Shown: positions 48,251 through 57,581 of the stretch, piece by piece
How positions within the stretch are numbered: position 1 is the first letter of the stretch
Layout: each line of letters starts with the position of its first letter
From: Shewanella marinintestina
GTDB lineage: Bacteria > Pseudomonadota > Gammaproteobacteria > Enterobacterales > Shewanellaceae
Direction of reading: 5' to 3'
Length of the DNA: 64,000 bases
NCBI RefSeq assembly: GCF_023283845.1
Contig: NZ_JAKILC010000001.1
Location: 186,001-250,000 of the forward strand
Program-made: the position numbers and the translations under genes
Notes under the pieces: model-generated
What the model was told of the DNA's origin: nothing
Database searches by the model: none
The model's input: only the letters and a program-made list of their open reading frames with translations

Positions 48251-49507
48251 ATGAAAAATTTGACCATGCCGCTACAAGGTGCGCAAATGCTATTCGTAGC
48301 TTTTGGCTCTTTGGTATTGATGCCATTGTTAACCGGGCTCGATACAAACGTTGCACTTTTTACTGCGGGTATCGGTACCCTTCTGTTCCAGCTAATCACT
48401 AAACGCCAAATCCCCATCTTTTTAGCATCCTCATTCGCATTTATCGCTCCAATCATGTATGGCGTACAAACTTGGGGGATCCCATCAACCATGGGTGGTC
48501 TGATGGCTGCTGGTGTGGTGTACGTTATTCTCGCCGGTGTAATCAAAGTAAAGGGCGGTGGCTTTATTAAGCGCTTGTTGCCTCCGGTAGTCGTCGGCCC
48601 AGTCATTATCGTTATCGGCTTAGGGTTAGCGCCTGTAGCCGTTAATATGGCAATAGGTAAAACCGCCGATGGCAGTTTAGCGTTAGTAGACCAAAACACA
48701 GCTCTGCTCATATCTCTTGCATCATTATTTACGACCATTGCGGTTGCTATTTTTGCAAAAGGGCTACTGAAACTCATGCCGATTTTGGCCGGTATTTCTG
48801 TTGGTTACAGCTTAAGCTTAGCGTTTGGTATTGTTGATTTTACTCCAGTACAAGATGCACCTTGGTTAGCATTACCTAATTTCGTTGCCCCTGAGTTCAA
48901 CTGGCAAGCTATTCTATTTATGATCCCAGTGGCTATCGCCCCAGCCGTTGAACATATTGGCGATATCCTCGCGATTTCAAACGTTACAGGTAAAGACTAC
49001 CTTAAAAAGCCTGGATTACACCGTACATTAGCAGGTGACGGTGTGGCAACTATCGCAGCCTCTGCATTTGGTGGACCGCCAAATACCACTTACTCTGAAG
49101 TAACCGGCGCAGTCACTCTGACGAAAAATTTTAACCCGGTGGTGATGACTTGGACTGCTATTACCGCCATTTTGTTCTCATTTGTTGGCAAACTGGGGGC
49201 ACTACTTCAAACCATTCCTGTTCCGGTTATGGGCGGTATTATGTGCTTATTGTTTGGCTCTATTGCTGCTGTAGGCCTAAATTCACTAATCAAAAACCAA
49301 GTAGACATGAATGAACCACGTAACTTAAGTATTGTGGGTGTGACATTAGTATTTGGTATTGGTGGCATGGCTTTTGGTATTGGTTCTTTCAGCCTAACCG
49401 GTATTAGCCTTTGTGGTATCGTCGCGATTATGATGAATTTAATCCTGCCAGATAATGCAGCTTCGCATGCAAAAATTGTCAGTAACGAGATTAACCGTTC
49501 TTCGTAA
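48251..49507 (+). CDS. uraA: Uracil:proton symporter UraA
   Basis: The 418-residue inner-membrane protein belongs to the NCS2 nucleobase symporter family. About fourteen hydrophobic segments are visible, with substrate-binding motifs AVEHIGDILAISNVTG (the Glu/His pair) and GGPPNTTYSEVTGAV (the family QN/PPNT region). E. coli UraA carries the same residues. In E. coli uraA also neighbours hda, which fits this block. A very strong terminator follows. Confidence 0.93.
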   Translation: MKNLTMPLQGAQMLFVAFGSLVLMPLLTGLDTNVALFTAGIGTLLFQLITKRQIPIFLASSFAFIAPIMYGVQTWGIPSTMGGLMAAGVVYVILAGVIKVKGGGFIKRLLPPVVVGPVIIVIGLGLAPVAVNMAIGKTADGSLALVDQNTALLISLASLFTTIAVAIFAKGLLKLMPILAGISVGYSLSLAFGIVDFTPVQDAPWLALPNFVAPEFNWQAILFMIPVAIAPAVEHIGDILAISNVTGKDYLKKPGLHRTLAGDGVATIAASAFGGPPNTTYSEVTGAVTLTKNFNPVVMTWTAITAILFSFVGKLGALLQTIPVPVMGGIMCLLFGSIAAVGLNSLIKNQVDMNEPRNLSIVGVTLVFGIGGMAFGIGSFSLTGISLCGIVAIMMNLILPDNAASHAKIVSNEINRSS

Positions 49508-49548
49508 GATGCTCGTAAATACCAATATTGCTGCCGATAACAGCTAAC

Positions 49549-49586
49549 AAAAAGCCCCTAATGGAATACTCCATTAGGGGCTTTTT
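49549..49586. terminator. Bidirectional terminator between uraA and grxD
   Basis: A 17-base stem (49549-49565 with 49570-49586; core GCCCCTAATGGA) around a four-base loop, with A/T runs at both ends. It ends uraA (plus) and grxD (minus). Confidence 0.95.
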
Positions 49587-49605
49587 TAACAGTTAAAAAC
49601 CAGCC

Positions 49606-49950
49606 TTATGCTTGCTCGTCTTCTTCTGTTTTGTATTTAGCTGCAGTTTCTTTGATAAGCGTTTGTAGCTCACCTTTTTGATACATTTCAGTCAGGATGT
49701 CACAACCGCCAATTAGCTCGCCTTCAACCCAAAGTTGAGGGAAAGTCGGCCAGTTAGCATACTTAGGTAATTCTGCACGGATATCTGGATGCTGGAGGAT
49801 ATCAACAAATGCAAATTGCTCATCACAATTAATCATGATTTGAGCTACTTGAGAAGAAAAACCACAGCTTGGTAACTTTGGTGAACCCTTCATATATACG
49901 ATAATTGGATTTTCGGCGATTTGCTGCTTGATCTTTTCTACTGTTTCCAT
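49606..49950 (-). CDS. grxD: Monothiol glutaredoxin Grx4
   Basis: The 114-residue protein is a monothiol glutaredoxin with the CGFS motif (PSCGFSSQVAQ, Cys29). Grx4-type proteins carry iron-sulfur clusters and deliver them to targets, working with BolA proteins. The C-terminal GGCDILTEMYQKGEL matches the glutathione-binding part. It is a single gene whose promoter region borders the MITE-like element at 50043-50307. Confidence 0.95.
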   Translation of the reverse strand: METVEKIKQQIAENPIIVYMKGSPKLPSCGFSSQVAQIMINCDEQFAFVDILQHPDIRAELPKYANWPTFPQLWVEGELIGGCDILTEMYQKGELQTLIKETAAKYKTEEDEQA

Positions 49951-50042
49951 TTTTCTTTCCTGGTTATAACGTCATTACAATCGTCCCATTGTACGCCACT
50001 CTTTGTCAGAACAAAAACCTACTTTTTAAAGGGATAATATCA

Positions 50043-50307
50043 ATACCAATTACATTAGTAATTTAATCAATTCAGAAGCGCTCAAGCTTTCAATTCAAGG
50101 CGCATTGACGACAGAATGGTTATTCCCTTGTGAGACCATGCAAAGCAGAAGTGGAATGCTTGAGCACTTCCCTCTGAGTGGGCTTCAAAGCACTGCATGC
50201 TGCGCCAGAAACTCTCGATATAGAATAACTATTAGCTTCAAGTTCCTGACTTGCCTTCAGTGCTTTGAATTCCCTCTGAATGAACAGATTATTAATGCAA
50301 TTGGTAT
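50043..50307. mobile_element. MITE-like element with terminal inverted repeats
   Basis: A 265-base element lies between grxD and sodB. Its ends are inverted repeats of 22 bases: 50043-50064 starting ATACCAATTACATTAGTAAT, and 50286-50307 ending GCAATTGGTAT, whose complement starts ATACCAATTGCATTAATAAT. They match at 19 of 22 positions. The interior is internally GC-richer than its flanks and holds no convincing gene, though one strand stays open for about 220 bases. Such short elements with ATACCAATT ends are, from my memory, scattered through Colwellia- and Thalassotalea-like genomes. It is non-autonomous; a transposase would be supplied elsewhere. Target duplication is not clear. Confidence 0.65.
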
Positions 50308-50351
50308 AATAGAAATAAACGATTAAGATAATCGCTCAATTGGAAGAAACA

Positions 50352-50414
50352 ATGATACACTTCACAAGTTTATTAGGTAAAATGTTCCGCAGTGAGCAAG
50401 AACGCACAAAATAA
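50352..50414 (+). CDS. Candidate 20-residue leader ORF upstream of sodB
   Basis: A very short open frame begins with ATG at 50352, has GGAAG at 50342-50346 just before it and ends with TAA at 50414, 27 bases before the sodB ATG. The predicted peptide is MIHFTSLLGKMFRSEQERTK, with basic and hydrophobic residues like the start of a membrane peptide. Whether it is translated is unknown; its good ribosome binding site makes it worth noting. It could be a leader peptide affecting sodB or chance. Confidence 0.3.
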   Translation: MIHFTSLLGKMFRSEQERTK

Positions 50415-50441
50415 CAATCTAGAAGTTAACGGAGAAAACTA

Positions 50442-51026
50442 ATGGCTTTTGAATTACCAGCATTACCTTACGCAAAGAACGCACTTGAGCCACATATCTC
50501 AGAAGAGACCATTAACTACCACTACGGTAAGCACCACAACACTTACGTTGTAAAGCTTAACGGTTTAGTTGAAGGTACTGACCTTGAGCAAAAGAGCCTA
50601 GAAGAGATCATCAAGACCTCTACTGGTGGTATCTTTAATAACGCAGCTCAAATCTGGAATCACACTTTCTACTGGAACTGCCTATCACCAAATGGTGGCG
50701 GTGAAGCTACAGGCCCAGTTGCTGATGCAATCAATGCAGCTTTCGGTTCTTTTGAAGCATTTAAAGCACAGTTCACTGATTCTGCAGTAAACAACTTTGG
50801 TAGCGCTTGGACATGGCTAGTAAAGAATGCCGACGGTACTGTAGCAATTGTTAACACTAGCAATGCAGCAACACCACTAACAGACGAAGGTGTTACGCCA
50901 ATCATGACTGTAGACGTATGGGAACATGCTTACTACATCGATTACCGTAACGTACGTCCAGATTACCTAGCACACTTCTGGGAACTGGTTAACTGGGACT
51001 TTGTTAACGCAAACTTCGCAGGTTAA
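50442..51026 (+). CDS. sodB: Iron superoxide dismutase
   Basis: The 194-residue enzyme dismutates superoxide in the cytoplasm. Metal ligands are H27 (NYHYGKHH), H74 (IWNHTFYW), and Asp and His in DVWEHAYYIDY near the C-terminus. The glutamine in NNAAQIWNH is the iron-type residue, separating it from manganese enzymes. AACGGAG lies before the ATG. In enteric bacteria it is repressed through the RyhB pathway and Fur; no binding site was identified here. A terminator follows by 56 bases. Confidence 0.95.
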   Translation: MAFELPALPYAKNALEPHISEETINYHYGKHHNTYVVKLNGLVEGTDLEQKSLEEIIKTSTGGIFNNAAQIWNHTFYWNCLSPNGGGEATGPVADAINAAFGSFEAFKAQFTDSAVNNFGSAWTWLVKNADGTVAIVNTSNAATPLTDEGVTPIMTVDVWEHAYYIDYRNVRPDYLAHFWELVNWDFVNANFAG

Positions 51027-51082
51027 GCAAATCTATTAGGGTGTCTATTTATATAAGACCAACCTTATAGGATTTGAAAATC

Positions 51083-51112
51083 AATACCGCTCATTATGAG
51101 CGGTATTTTTTT
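51083..51112 (+). terminator. Intrinsic terminator after sodB
   Basis: AATACCGCTCA (51083-51093) pairs with TGAGCGGTATT (51097-51107) around TTA, then TTTTT. It ends sodB. Confidence 0.92.
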
Positions 51113-51398
51113 CCCTAACGATAGCTAACCAGTAATGTAAACTATGGTTACACCAAGCAATTATTCTGATTAGTATAACAAGTGCTTTTTACCTAGAAAT
51201 CTCTTGGATGATTCTGAATAGTAGTAATGAGATGGTGAATAAAAGACACTGGAAGGCACTGAGGTTTTGAAGTTTGAGGTTTAAGCTATTTGTGTGAGCA
51301 ATAAAAATTAAGCTCAAAGCTGTTGAAGTGTCAAATGCTCGCTTATAAAAGCCCTCGAGTTACTGCTTAATAGCAAAAGTTAACACTAACGCTGACTG

Positions 51399-51424
51399 AT
51401 ACCAATCAGTGTAATAATTTATTC
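51399..51424. repeat. Possible end-fragment of a MITE-like repeat
   Basis: ATACCAATCAGTGTAATAAT begins at 51399 and matches the left end of the element at 50043 at about 20 of 26 positions. The sequence also forms a small hairpin (ACTGAT/ATCAGT, 51395-51410). It lies in the gene-free 51027-51613 stretch, which otherwise contains only the sodB and eda terminators. No matching right end is visible, so this is a decayed copy or coincidence. Confidence 0.35.
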
Positions 51425-51508
51425 TACCCAAAGTTGTTAAACTCAGAGCGGCTAAACTCTCGCTGCGCGACTAAATGTTTATAAGGCTTGCCGTTAGATA
51501 GATATAAA

Positions 51509-51537
51509 AAATCCGAATACCCACGGCATTCGGATTT
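51509..51537 (-). terminator. Intrinsic terminator of the Entner-Doudoroff operon
   Basis: AAATCCGAAT (51509-51518) and ATTCGGATTT (51528-51537) pair around a nine-base loop; on the minus strand a T run follows. It lies about 77 bases after the eda stop. Confidence 0.88.
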
Positions 51538-51613
51538 ATATGTTGCTCTACGTTGTTTTGCTTTTAACTAAAACAATACACAACAGCTAACGTGTAACTA
51601 GCCAGTTAAGGGC

Positions 51614-52258
51614 TTACTTAAGTGCACCAATCGCTTCTTTACATAAAGCGGTAATACGTTCCCAATCACCCTGCTCCATTGCATCAGTTGGCGCAATCCA
51701 GCTACCACCAATACAATCAACATTTTTAAGTGCTAAGTAATCTTTGTAGCTACTTGGGGTTATACCGCCTGTTGGACAGAAACGAATATTAGCAAGCGGG
51801 CCAGAAAAAGCCTTAAGTGCGTTTACGCCACCAGATGCTTCTGCTGGGAAAAACTTAAAGTTTGTGTAACCCAGCGCCATTCCTTTCATGACTTCAGAAA
51901 TACTCGCAACACCCGGAATTAATGGCGTATTGCCTTCCATCGCTGCTTCTAATAATTCTGTTGTCGCACCTGGGGTTATGACAAACTGTGCACCAGCGTT
52001 AACCGCTTGCTCAAGCTGCGCTTTATTTAGAATCGTTCCTGCACCCACTAAAGCTTCAGGCACTTCTTTAGCAATTTTAGTAATTGCTTCTAAAGCACAA
52101 TCTGTACGAAGGGTGACTTCTAATACAGAAATACCACCTGCGACTAATGCTTTAGCCAACGGAACCGCATGTTCAATCTTATTGATCACCATTACAGGAA
52201 CAATAGGGCTGCGTTTAAAAATATCTTGTGGTTGTAATGACCAGTTATTCTCAAGCAT
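51614..52258 (-). CDS. eda: KDPG / 2-keto-4-hydroxyglutarate aldolase
   Basis: The 214-residue class I aldolase splits 2-keto-3-deoxy-6-phosphogluconate to pyruvate and glyceraldehyde 3-phosphate. The Glu/Arg pair is in [11 protein letters not shown] (E47, R51), the Schiff-base lysine in [12 protein letters not shown] (about K135), and FCPTGGITP binds phosphate. Length is standard. It is the last gene of the zwf-pgl-edd-eda operon, 21 bases after edd. Confidence 0.96.
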   Translation of the reverse strand: MLENNWSLQPQDIFKRSPIVPVMVINKIEHAVPLAKALVAGGISVLEVTLRTDCALEAITKIAKEVPEALVGAGTILNKAQLEQAVNAGAQFVITPGATTELLEAAMEGNTPLIPGVASISEVMKGMALGYTNFKFFPAEASGGVNALKAFSGPLANIRFCPTGGITPSSYKDYLALKNVDCIGGSWIAPTDAMEQGDWERITALCKEAIGALK

Positions 52259-52279
52259 TGCGTTACTCTTCCTTAAAGA

Positions 52280-54106
52280 TTAATAATTTTCATCAATAGC
52301 ACTAGTGCAACGGGCACCAGTTTCAGGGCTACTTAAGTTAGAACGAAGTGCACCAAATAACTCTCGGCCCATACCGTAACTCGTTTTATGAAGGTCGACT
52401 TTCTCTGCAACTCGAGCATTCAGTTCCGCTTCATCAACGAGAAGAGATAGTTCACCCGTTGTTGCATTAACTCGGACTAAATCACCATTTTGGATCTTTG
52501 CAATAAGACCACCATCAAGTGCCTCTGGCGTTAAGTGAATTGCAGCAGGCACTTTACCTGAGGCGCCAGACATGCGGCCGTCGGTTAATAATGCAACTTT
52601 AAAGCCACGATCTTGCAAGGTTCCAAGGATAGGCGTAAGTTTATGTAGCTCAGGCATACCAACAGCTTTTGGTCCTTGTCCCTTAACAACAACCACACAG
52701 TCTCTATCTAAATCACCCGCTTGGAAAATCGCTTCTAGCTTGTTTTGATCATCAATAACAACGGCAGGAGCTTCTACAACGCGATGTTGTTCTTGTACTG
52801 CAGATACTTTAATCACAGCGCGGCCTAAGTTACCTTTGAGTAACTTTAAACCACCGTTACTTTGGAATGGCTTATCAAGACTAGTTAATACTTCTGCATC
52901 TAGGCTTGTTTGTGGGCCATCAACCCAAATCAGTTCGCCATCGCGGATCTGCGGCTCTTGGGTGTAACGCTTAAGACCGAAACCTGCAACGGTATCAACG
53001 TCTTCATGTAATAAGCCGCCATCTAGCAATTCTTTTATTAAGAACGCCATACCACCAGCAGCATGGAAATGGTTAATGTCTGCATGACCATTCGGGTAAA
53101 CTCGAGCAACAAGAGGCACTGCATCTGAAAGTTCTGAGAAGTCATCCCAATTAATGATAATGCCTGCAGCACGTGCTGCTGCAACGATATGCATAGTCAG
53201 GTTAGTTGAACCACCGGTCGCTAGCAACGCAACAATACCGTTCACAATCGACTTTTCAGAAACAATTTTACCGATTGGCGTATATTGACTGCCCATGTCA
53301 GTTAATCGACAAACTTGCTTAGCAGCCGTCTTGCTTAATACTTCACGTAGCGGATCATCTGGATTAACAAATGATGAGCCTGGAAGCTGCAGTCCCATGA
53401 CTTCTAACATTAACTGGTTACTATTAGCTGTACCGTAGAAAGTACAAGTACCCGCACTGTGGTAAGACTTAGATTCAGCATCTAACAAAGCAGCTCTATC
53501 AACTTCGCCTTGTGCATATTGCTGGCGAATGCGTGCTTTTTCTTTATTTGGTATACCAGACTTCATCGGACCCGCAGGTACAAATAGCATTGGCAGGTGG
53601 CCAAAACTCAAAGCACCAATCAACAGGCCCGGTACGATCTTGTCACAGATCCCAAGTAACAATGCGCCATCAAACATATTGTGTGACAAGCCAACAGCCG
53701 TGCCCATCGCAATGACTTCACGACTTAAAAGGCTTAGCTCCATACCAGGCTGACCTTGAGTCACACCATCACACATTGCGGGTACACCACCAGCAACCTG
53801 AGCAACACTGCCGATCTCATTACAAGCTTGCTTTAACATGTCTGGATATTCACCATATGGCTGGTGAGCAGATAACATGTCATTGAAAGAGGTAATAATA
53901 CCTATATTGGCTTTGTTCAGCTGCTTAATAGCTGTTTTATCGCTTGGATTACAAGCAGCAAACCCGTGAGCTAAGTTACCGCAGCTAAGTGCGCTACGGT
54001 GTACACCTTGGTTTTTAGCATCATCGAGCGCCGCTAGGTATTTAGCGCGAGAATCTTTGCTTCGTTCAATAATTCTGTCTGTAACAGATTGTACAACGCT
54101 GTGCAT
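52280..54106 (-). CDS. edd: 6-phosphogluconate dehydratase
   Basis: The 608-residue IlvD/Edd-family enzyme dehydrates 6-phosphogluconate to KDPG using a [4Fe-4S] cluster. Characteristic segments are [51 protein letters not shown] and [15 protein letters not shown]. The cysteines of CDG, ICDK and TCTF are the expected cluster ligands. It is the third gene of the operon, nine bases from pgl. Confidence 0.96.
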   Translation of the reverse strand: MHSVVQSVTDRIIERSKDSRAKYLAALDDAKNQGVHRSALSCGNLAHGFAACNPSDKTAIKQLNKANIGIITSFNDMLSAHQPYGEYPDMLKQACNEIGSVAQVAGGVPAMCDGVTQGQPGMELSLLSREVIAMGTAVGLSHNMFDGALLLGICDKIVPGLLIGALSFGHLPMLFVPAGPMKSGIPNKEKARIRQQYAQGEVDRAALLDAESKSYHSAGTCTFYGTANSNQLMLEVMGLQLPGSSFVNPDDPLREVLSKTAAKQVCRLTDMGSQYTPIGKIVSEKSIVNGIVALLATGGSTNLTMHIVAAARAAGIIINWDDFSELSDAVPLVARVYPNGHADINHFHAAGGMAFLIKELLDGGLLHEDVDTVAGFGLKRYTQEPQIRDGELIWVDGPQTSLDAEVLTSLDKPFQSNGGLKLLKGNLGRAVIKVSAVQEQHRVVEAPAVVIDDQNKLEAIFQAGDLDRDCVVVVKGQGPKAVGMPELHKLTPILGTLQDRGFKVALLTDGRMSGASGKVPAAIHLTPEALDGGLIAKIQNGDLVRVNATTGELSLLVDEAELNARVAEKVDLHKTSYGMGRELFGALRSNLSSPETGARCTSAIDENY

Positions 54107-54115
54107 AATTACTCC

Positions 54116-54820
54116 TTAAGCGCTCCAGTAAACATCGACAGGTGTTTTATGCTGACCGAGTACGGCTCGGATCGGCATCTCAGTGCTGTCATCGCTTACT
54201 AGTGCTTGTCGGTAAACATCCAATTTGGACTCACCAACGATATGTAAATAGATTTGACGGCTCGCTAAAATCGCAGACTTTGATAACGAGATCCGTGAAT
54301 GAGGCGCATTGCCAGGTTTGACTGCAACACATAACTCCTCTGTCGTCAGAGCATGTTCAAGCTCTTCCGCTTGTGCGCAAGGGAACCAAGAGCAGGTATG
54401 GCCGTCATTACCCATACCTAACACCACCACATCGAATGGTTTTGGAAAACTGCCCAGTTGCTCTATCGCCATTTGGCAGCCTTCTTCAGGTGAAGAATAC
54501 ATATTCTTCAACCCACGAAATTTAGCACTCGCCGCTCGGTTCTTAAGTAGGTTATTTCTAACTAAGCGCTCGTTTGAGTCACTATGTTCTGCATCAACCC
54601 AGCGCTCGTCGGCAAGCGTGATGTATACATCACTCCAGTCGATAGTTTTTTTGCTCAATAACTCAAATAACTTGAGCGGTGTAGAACCACCAGAAACAAT
54701 AAGACTCGCCTTACCTCTACTATCGACAGCTTCTTGCAACTGGTTTGCAATGCGCTCCGCTAGCTGTGCTTCAAGGGCTTCTTTATTATCAAATGACTTG
54801 AAAACGGTTTCTTTAATCAT
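54116..54820 (-). CDS. pgl: 6-phosphogluconolactonase
   Basis: The 234-residue enzyme hydrolyses 6-phosphogluconolactone. Family motifs VSGGSTPLKLFELL, LADERWV, VVLGMGNDGHTCSWFP (catalytic His region) and SRISLSKSAIL are present. The frame is open to 54841, but the ATG at 54820 has GGGGGA just upstream and begins MIKETVFKSF, so I use it. It starts eight bases after the zwf stop. Confidence 0.94.
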   Translation of the reverse strand: MIKETVFKSFDNKEALEAQLAERIANQLQEAVDSRGKASLIVSGGSTPLKLFELLSKKTIDWSDVYITLADERWVDAEHSDSNERLVRNNLLKNRAASAKFRGLKNMYSSPEEGCQMAIEQLGSFPKPFDVVVLGMGNDGHTCSWFPCAQAEELEHALTTEELCVAVKPGNAPHSRISLSKSAILASRQIYLHIVGESKLDVYRQALVSDDSTEMPIRAVLGQHKTPVDVYWSA

Positions 54821-54828
54821 GCTTCCCC

Positions 54829-56301
54829 CTACTCGTCCCAAGAACGGCCGTCTTTCGTGATCAGAGCCACTGAAGCCACTGGTCCCCAGGTACCCGCAGG
54901 GTAAGGTTTAGGCTTTTCGTCTGTTTCTTCCCAAGCTTGAATAATACCGTCAACCCAGCTCCACGCTTGCTCGACTTCGTCACGGCGCACAAACAATGCT
55001 TGGTTGCCTAACATAGCTTCAAGTAATAAACGTTCGTAAGCGTCTGCAATACGTTCATTTTTAAACGTTTCAGAGAAACTTAAATCCAATTTGGTCGTTT
55101 GCAAACGTTGCTTTTCGCCCAAACCAGGTACCTTGTTTAACATCTGAATTTCTACGCCTTCGTGAGGCTGTAAACGAATAGTCAGTTTGTTTGGCGGCAA
55201 ATTACGATAGTTAGAGCTATATAAGTTGTGCGGCGGGTTTTTAAAGTACACCACAATTTCAGAGCTCTTAAACGGCATGCGCTTACCACTACGCAGGTAA
55301 AATGGTACACCAGCCCAACGCCAGTTATCGATATCGACGCGAAGTGCCACAAACGTTTCAGCATTGGATTGAACGTTTGCACCTTCTTCTTCTAAGTAAC
55401 CAGGAACAGGCGCACCTTTTAAGAAGCCTGAGCTATATTGGCCACGAACAGTATTTTCGTAAATATTATCAGCATTAATTGGACGCAATGACTTAAGTAC
55501 TTTTACTTTTTCGTCACGAATATTATCAGCATCCAAGTTAACAGGTGGGTCCATCGCTACTAGCGTCAATACCTGTAGTAAATGGTTTTGGATCATGTCG
55601 CGCATCTGACCAGCTTTATCAAAATAGCCCCAACGCCCTTCAATCCCCACTTCTTCGGCAACAGTTAATTGCACATGGTCAATCGTTCGGTTATCCCACT
55701 TAGATGCAAATAAAGAGTTAGCAAAACGCAATGCTAGTAAGTTTTGGACCGTCTCTTTACCTAAATAATGGTCGATACGATAAACTTGATTTTCTTCGAA
55801 GTAAGCAGAAACTTGGTCGTTAATAATGCGGGAGGTTTCGAGATCAGAGCCGATAGGTTTTTCTAGAACAACACGAGAGTCAGGATAAATAAGATTTTGT
55901 TCATGGAGGCAACGGCAGATATCGCCAAAAATTGCTGGCGGAGTGGCAAAATAACTGACCATAACGCGCTTTTCAGGCTCTAAAATATCATGAAACGCCT
56001 GATAGCCATCAGATACAGTGAAGTTTGTTCCGACATAATGGCAACGGTCCAAGAAACGGTTCTTGGTTTCTTCGCAGAGCTCATCTTTTACAAAAGTCTC
56101 TAACGCAGTGATCACCAACTTGCGATATTCTTCTTGGCTAAAGTCATCTTTTGCTACGCCGAGGATTTTAGTATCGACATTCAGTAAGTTTGCTTTATCA
56201 AGTTGGTATAAAGAAGGAAGCAACTTACGCTTAGCTAAATCTCCTTTAGTCCCAAATAGAACAAAATCACAAGCTTTGGCTTTTGGTGTTGTTATGCCCA
56301 T
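54829..56301 (-). CDS. zwf: Glucose-6-phosphate 1-dehydrogenase
   Basis: The 490-residue enzyme starts the Entner-Doudoroff and pentose-phosphate routes. NADP-binding FGTKGDLAKRKLLPSLYQL is near the N-terminus (G-D-L variant), and the active-site RIDHYLGKETVQN is near residue 175. Length and order match the family. AAGGAG lies 11 bases before the ATG. It heads the operon; a HexR-like box lies 64 bases upstream of its start and the hexR gene is divergent. Confidence 0.96.
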   Translation of the reverse strand: MGITTPKAKACDFVLFGTKGDLAKRKLLPSLYQLDKANLLNVDTKILGVAKDDFSQEEYRKLVITALETFVKDELCEETKNRFLDRCHYVGTNFTVSDGYQAFHDILEPEKRVMVSYFATPPAIFGDICRCLHEQNLIYPDSRVVLEKPIGSDLETSRIINDQVSAYFEENQVYRIDHYLGKETVQNLLALRFANSLFASKWDNRTIDHVQLTVAEEVGIEGRWGYFDKAGQMRDMIQNHLLQVLTLVAMDPPVNLDADNIRDEKVKVLKSLRPINADNIYENTVRGQYSSGFLKGAPVPGYLEEEGANVQSNAETFVALRVDIDNWRWAGVPFYLRSGKRMPFKSSEIVVYFKNPPHNLYSSNYRNLPPNKLTIRLQPHEGVEIQMLNKVPGLGEKQRLQTTKLDLSFSETFKNERIADAYERLLLEAMLGNQALFVRRDEVEQAWSWVDGIIQAWEETDEKPKPYPAGTWGPVASVALITKDGRSWDE

Positions 56302-56364
56302 AGCTTCAAAATCTCCTTTTTGACTCTGTGCCCCATCGTTTTTGATGGGTATTCACACATTTGT

Positions 56365-56379
56365 TGTAATATAACAACA
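56365..56379. promoter_or_regulatory. HexR-like operator upstream of zwf
   Basis: TGTAATATAACAACA matches the known HexR consensus TGTAATWWWATTACA at 13 of 15 positions. It lies 64 bases before the zwf ATG and next to hexR, so control of the Entner-Doudoroff operon by HexR is the likely function. The match is from memory of the consensus. Confidence 0.6.
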
Positions 56380-56461
56380 GAAATTAGTAATTGCATCTAA
56401 ATTTTATAATAAACTTCAAGTTAGCCTATTAGGTATGTTACGCCATAATCTGATATGCTTT

Positions 56462-56476
56462 TGTGATAAAATTACT
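56462..56476. promoter_or_regulatory. Second HexR-like operator between zwf and hexR
   Basis: TGTGATAAAATTACT matches the HexR consensus at 13 of 15 positions. It is nearer to hexR and may serve autoregulation. Together with the box at 56365 it makes two sites in the 316-base divergent region, which shows no gene. Confidence 0.55.
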
Positions 56477-56617
56477 AAAATTTATCGTGTTTGTACCTGT
56501 TGTCATTATAAATTATTGTTGGCGTCAACGCTCCGCAAATAACGGTTAAAAGGCGTCAACCTAAAAGCTTTAACGAAATATAATAAAACTACATTACTAT
56601 TGAGTGGACGTACGCAT

Positions 56618-57472
56618 ATGAATACCCTAGAAAAGGTGCAAAAAAGCCTTACCCATTTTAGTAAATCTGAACGTAAAGTTGCAGAGGTTATTTTATCCTC
56701 TCCACAAACGGCTATTCACTCTAGTATTGCCACTTTGGCTAAAATGGCTGATGTGAGTGAACCAACCGTCAACCGTTTTTGCCGACGTTTAGACACCAAA
56801 GGTTTTCCAGACTTCAAACTTCACTTGGCCCAAAGCTTAGCCAACGGTACACCTTATGTCAGTCGTCATGTAGAAGAAGATGATAGCCCAGACTCATATA
56901 CGACTAAGATCTTCGAATCATCTATGGCATCGCTCGATACAGCCAGGCAAAGCATTGACACTGCGGCCGTAAACAAGGCCGTTGATATTTTAACCCAAGC
57001 AAAGAAAATTTCTTTCTTTGGCCTTGGAGCATCTGCGTCAGTAGCCCATGATGCACAAAACAAATTCTTCCGCTTTAATGTACCTGTTATCAGTTTTGAC
57101 GACGTTTTAATGCAACGTATGAGCTGTATAAACAGTAATGAAGGCGATGTTGTTGTTCTTATCTCGCACACTGGACGTACAAAGTCGCTTATCGATATCG
57201 CAAAACTTGCCCGTGAAAACGGTGCCGCGGTTATTGGTATTACAGCTCGTAACTCTCCACTTTCTACAGTGTGTACACTTCCTGTGACAATGGAAGTACC
57301 AGAAGATACCGATATGTACTTACCAATGGCTTCACGTTTGGCACAGTTGGTTATAATTGACGTGCTCGCAACAGGATTTACACTAAGACGAGGTCCACGT
57401 TTCCGTGAAAACTTGAAGCGTGTTAAAGAAGTATTAAAAGAGTCAAGAATCGACAAAGATCCAATTTTGTAA
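56618..57472 (+). CDS. hexR: HexR, RpiR-type regulator of central carbon metabolism
   Basis: The 284-residue regulator has an N-terminal HTH (SIATLAKMADVSEPTVNRFC) and a SIS sugar-phosphate-binding domain with FFGLGASASVAHDA and ISHTGRTKSLIDIAKLA. HexR represses Entner-Doudoroff genes and is released by KDPG. The frame opens at a TTG (56600), but the ATG at 56618 begins MNTLEKVQKSL as in E. coli HexR. Its place between zwf and pyruvate kinase is the classical arrangement in gammaproteobacteria. Confidence 0.96.
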   Translation: MNTLEKVQKSLTHFSKSERKVAEVILSSPQTAIHSSIATLAKMADVSEPTVNRFCRRLDTKGFPDFKLHLAQSLANGTPYVSRHVEEDDSPDSYTTKIFESSMASLDTARQSIDTAAVNKAVDILTQAKKISFFGLGASASVAHDAQNKFFRFNVPVISFDDVLMQRMSCINSNEGDVVVLISHTGRTKSLIDIAKLARENGAAVIGITARNSPLSTVCTLPVTMEVPEDTDMYLPMASRLAQLVIIDVLATGFTLRRGPRFRENLKRVKEVLKESRIDKDPIL

Positions 57473-57581
57473 CTGACTTTCTACATAATATGTTGCTATT
57501 CAGCTGAAGCTGAATAGCCCATTTATCAATTAATGTTGGAATGCGTCACAAAATTAAAAACTTGAGTTAGATCATTTTGTT

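Noticed and set aside
48232-48777. Open frame of 181 residues on the minus strand inside uraA
   Set aside because: It is antisense to a clear uraA gene, shows no family motif and has the biased composition of a shadow frame.
50105-50326. Open frame of 73 residues inside the MITE-like element
   Set aside because: It spans the element interior and end, lacks a ribosome binding site and has no known motif.
56866-57456. Open frame of 196 residues on the minus strand inside hexR
   Set aside because: It is antisense to a well-matched regulator and has no recognisable domain or ribosome binding site.
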